From contig JAHEZM010000022.1 of assembly GCA_023251075.1 (NCBI GenBank), positions 1 to 55,145 on the forward strand: DNA of 55,145 nucleotides, read 5' to 3'. Numbering within the stretch: the first letter of the stretch is position 1; every line of letters begins with the position of its first letter. Below, in pieces: positions 53,546 through 55,145 of this stretch. This stretch comes from Flavobacteriales bacterium (GTDB taxonomy: Bacteria; Bacteroidota; Bacteroidia; Flavobacteriales_C; GCA-002722245). A program made the translations under genes and the position numbers. The notes under the pieces are model-generated. The model worked only from the letters and a program-made list of their open reading frames with translations, made no database searches and was not told where the DNA came from.

Positions 53546-53734
53546 ATGTTAGCCAAACTCAAAGTTTTTGAAATAGCTTGGCTCATCATTTTCGGCGTTT
53601 GTGTTGTTACCTTTTTCTATATTACTATTCAGCAAGGTATTGATTTCGCTTACGAATGGCTTTTTCTAATGATTATCTCTGCTTTTTTTTATTTTAGAAG
53701 AAGAAAAATCAGAAAAGATTTTTCACAATCATAA
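53546..53734 (+). CDS. Small two-helix membrane protein
   Basis: A 62-aa protein with two likely helices, AWLIIFGVCVVTFFYITI (about residues 11-28) and AYEWLFLMIISAFFYF (about 35-50), and a basic tail RRRKIRKDFSQS. The start abuts the hemD stop (TAAATG) and the stop abuts the next start (TAAATG), which strongly supports a real coupled gene. Function unknown; the basic tail should face the cytoplasm. Confidence 0.72.
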   Translation: MLAKLKVFEIAWLIIFGVCVVTFFYITIQQGIDFAYEWLFLMIISAFFYFRRRKIRKDFSQS

Positions 53735-54988
53735 ATGACTGTTTTCATTATCATAGGACTTTCCCTCTTTTTTTCTGCCGTATTTTCGGGTAGCGAAATT
53801 GCTTTCGTTTCGGCCAATAAAATGGAAATCGAATTAGAAAGTAAATCGGGAAATTTTCTGGCAGGTATTGTTTCTAAATTTGTTGCTACACCCTCTCGTT
53901 TATTAGCCACCATGCTAATCGGCAATAATTTGGCGCTGGTAGTGTATAGTACCTTTATGGAAGAGTTATTGGAAAAACAACTCATCGAATGGTCGGTAAC
54001 CAATCTTTTTCTTCTCTTCTTTCTACAAACATTGATTAGTACCATTATCATTTTGATCTTAGGAGAATATATTCCTAAAAATATCTTTCACAATCACCCC
54101 ATTAAAACACTTAAAATTTTTGCTCCATTAATTTATCCTATCTATTTCTTGCTCAAATGGGTAGTAGCATTCACCATGTGGGTTTCCAAAGTTTTTTTAA
54201 AAGTATTTTTTAAAACTACAGTGGAAGATGAACCTCCTATTTTCGATCGATTGGATTTAGAGAAATATCTGGAAGACAGAACCAATATGATCGATGAAAA
54301 TACCACTGTCGATCATGAAGTACACATATACAAAAACGCACTCGATTTCTCCCTTATCAAAGCACGTGAATGTATGGTACCCCGAACCGAACTGGTTGCT
54401 TTAGATATTCAATCTTCTGTAAGTACTTTGGTGAAAACATTTTCTGAAACTGGCTTATCTAAAATTTTAATTTACCGCGGAGGCATAGATAACATCGTTG
54501 GTTTTGTTCATTCTATGGAACTCTTTAAAAACCCTAAAGAGATTAAAACCATGACTTTACCTGTTTTTTATGTTCCCGAAACGATGCCTGCCGATCAGTT
54601 GCTAAACTCTTTTATTCAAAAGAAAAAAAGTATCGCTATTGTGGTAGACGAATTTGGTGGCACATCGGGAATGATTACCATGGAAGACGTAATGGAGGAA
54701 ATTTTTGGGGAAATTGAAGACGAACATGATAATCCGGAGCTCATTGAAGAAGTAGTTAACGAAGATGAATTTTTATTCTCTGCACGCATTGAAATTGATT
54801 ACCTCAACCAAAAATATGCACTGAATCTTCCAGTGTCGGATGCTTACGAAACCCTTGCCGGATTGATATTCTCCGTACATGAAACCATTCCAAAAGATGG
54901 AGAACATATTCAACACAAAACCTTCAATTTCCTTATTGAAAAGGTAAGCGATAATCGCATTGAACTGGTTAGAGTTTTTACCCAATAG
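53735..54988 (+). CDS. CNNM/CBS/CorC-HlyC family transporter (hemolysin family)
   Basis: A 417-aa protein with an N-terminal DUF21/CNNM membrane domain of three to four helices (GLSLFFSAVFSGSEIAFVSA), then a paired CBS domain (ARECMVPRTELVALDIQ near residue 210 and FIQKKKSIAIVVDEFGGTSG near residue 288), then a C-terminal CorC_HlyC domain (LPVSDAYETLAGLIF). Related proteins act in magnesium or cobalt efflux; GldE of gliding bacteria belongs to the same family. It directly follows the 62-aa gene and precedes a PpiD-like gene. Confidence 0.9.
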   Translation: MTVFIIIGLSLFFSAVFSGSEIAFVSANKMEIELESKSGNFLAGIVSKFVATPSRLLATMLIGNNLALVVYSTFMEELLEKQLIEWSVTNLFLLFFLQTLISTIIILILGEYIPKNIFHNHPIKTLKIFAPLIYPIYFLLKWVVAFTMWVSKVFLKVFFKTTVEDEPPIFDRLDLEKYLEDRTNMIDENTTVDHEVHIYKNALDFSLIKARECMVPRTELVALDIQSSVSTLVKTFSETGLSKILIYRGGIDNIVGFVHSMELFKNPKEIKTMTLPVFYVPETMPADQLLNSFIQKKKSIAIVVDEFGGTSGMITMEDVMEEIFGEIEDEHDNPELIEEVVNEDEFLFSARIEIDYLNQKYALNLPVSDAYETLAGLIFSVHETIPKDGEHIQHKTFNFLIEKVSDNRIELVRVFTQ

Positions 54989-55041
54989 AAAAATTAATAT
55001 ACTGGTAGCATTTTCCCTTTTTATTTTTACCTAAACTGTAG

Positions 55042-55049
55042 TATATTCG
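55042..55049 (+). promoter_or_regulatory. Predicted -7 box of the PpiD-like gene
   Basis: TATATTCG matches TAnnTTTG at seven of eight positions, with a T-run about 19 bases upstream. The leader before ATG 55071 would be about 16 bases. Confidence 0.4.
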
Positions 55050-55070
55050 TGCCTCTTAAAAAATTACGTA

Positions 55071-55145
55071 ATGGCAATTATTCAGCAATTAAGAAATAAG
55101 TCGGGGCTAATGCTCATCGTTATAGGTGGTTCCCTTTTACTATTC
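55071..55145 (+). CDS. N-terminus of a PpiD/SurA-type peptidylprolyl isomerase, cut by the window edge
   Basis: Twenty-five residues are visible: MAIIQQLRNKSGLMLIVIGG and then SLLLF. This is the N-terminal anchor typical of Bacteroidota PpiD-like (SurA_N-containing) chaperones, a basic amphipathic stretch followed by one membrane helix. The gene runs off the right edge. Its position after a CorC-like gene also fits what I recall of the phylum. Confidence 0.65.
   Translation, partial: MAIIQQLRNKSGLMLIVIGGSLLLF

Overview
The window reads as chromosomal DNA of a low-GC member of the Bacteroidota. The evidence is TAnnTTTG-type -7 promoter boxes with little sign of Shine-Dalgarno sequences, an exported protein with a C-terminal type IX secretion sorting domain (40331-41380), and families typical of this phylum: DUF4271 beside uroporphyrinogen-III synthase, DUF5777, a Tat-exported DUF1501 protein and many SPII lipoproteins. 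I saw no tRNA, rRNA, CRISPR array, prophage or intact insertion sequence.

Layout. (1) 1-2162: start of an unknown minus-strand gene, then proS and tsaB. (2) 2352-6563: minus-strand operon of exported proteins (two DUF4214-like lipoproteins, a Tat-exported DUF1501 protein, a CX4CH cytochrome-like lipoprotein and a small lipoprotein whose signal peptide carries a palindromic repeat). (3) 6688-9933: a large outer-membrane protein made of a dead peptidase-like domain, a TolB-like propeller and a barrel. (4) 9949-36687: a roughly 27-kb surface polysaccharide locus. (5) 36825-39099: three-gene GDP-D-glycero-D-manno-heptose cassette. (6) 39303-55145: mostly housekeeping genes (polyprenyl synthase, rlmN, dnaG, recJ, gcdH, hemD, a CorC-like transporter, start of a PpiD-like chaperone) mixed with exported proteins and one unusual pseudo-aminotransferase.

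The polysaccharide locus is modular. Export and assembly genes lie on the minus strand: Wza-type SLBB protein, Wzz, Wzy-like polymerase, a glycosyltransferase, an AsnB paralogue and a Wzx flippase (36687 to 27451). Facing them is a plus-strand sugar-modification operon (15670-25398): epimerase, DegT aminotransferase, AsnB paralogue, an unrecognised Rossmann-like protein, a formyltransferase, a WbpG-type amidotransferase with its HisH/HisF ammonia-supply pair, and a glycosyltransferase. A methyltransferase-sulfotransferase pair with its own promoter follows. A third block on the minus strand carries an O-acyltransferase, a third AsnB paralogue and a GT4 enzyme. Together these predict an acidic or amidated, N-formylated and/or amidinated, possibly O-acetylated, methylated and sulfated glycan. 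No initiating glycosyl-1-phosphate transferase and no gmhB are present.

The best candidates for something new are the six-gene amidation/formylation cassette at 17829-24207 with its unrecognised member, the lysine-less class III aminotransferase relative at 44630-45733, and the scar at 9949-11413 where a nucleotidyltransferase gene lies between two truncated genes. Also notable are the two palindromic repeats (one read in frame inside a protein) and a set of -7 boxes placed four to five bases before start codons.
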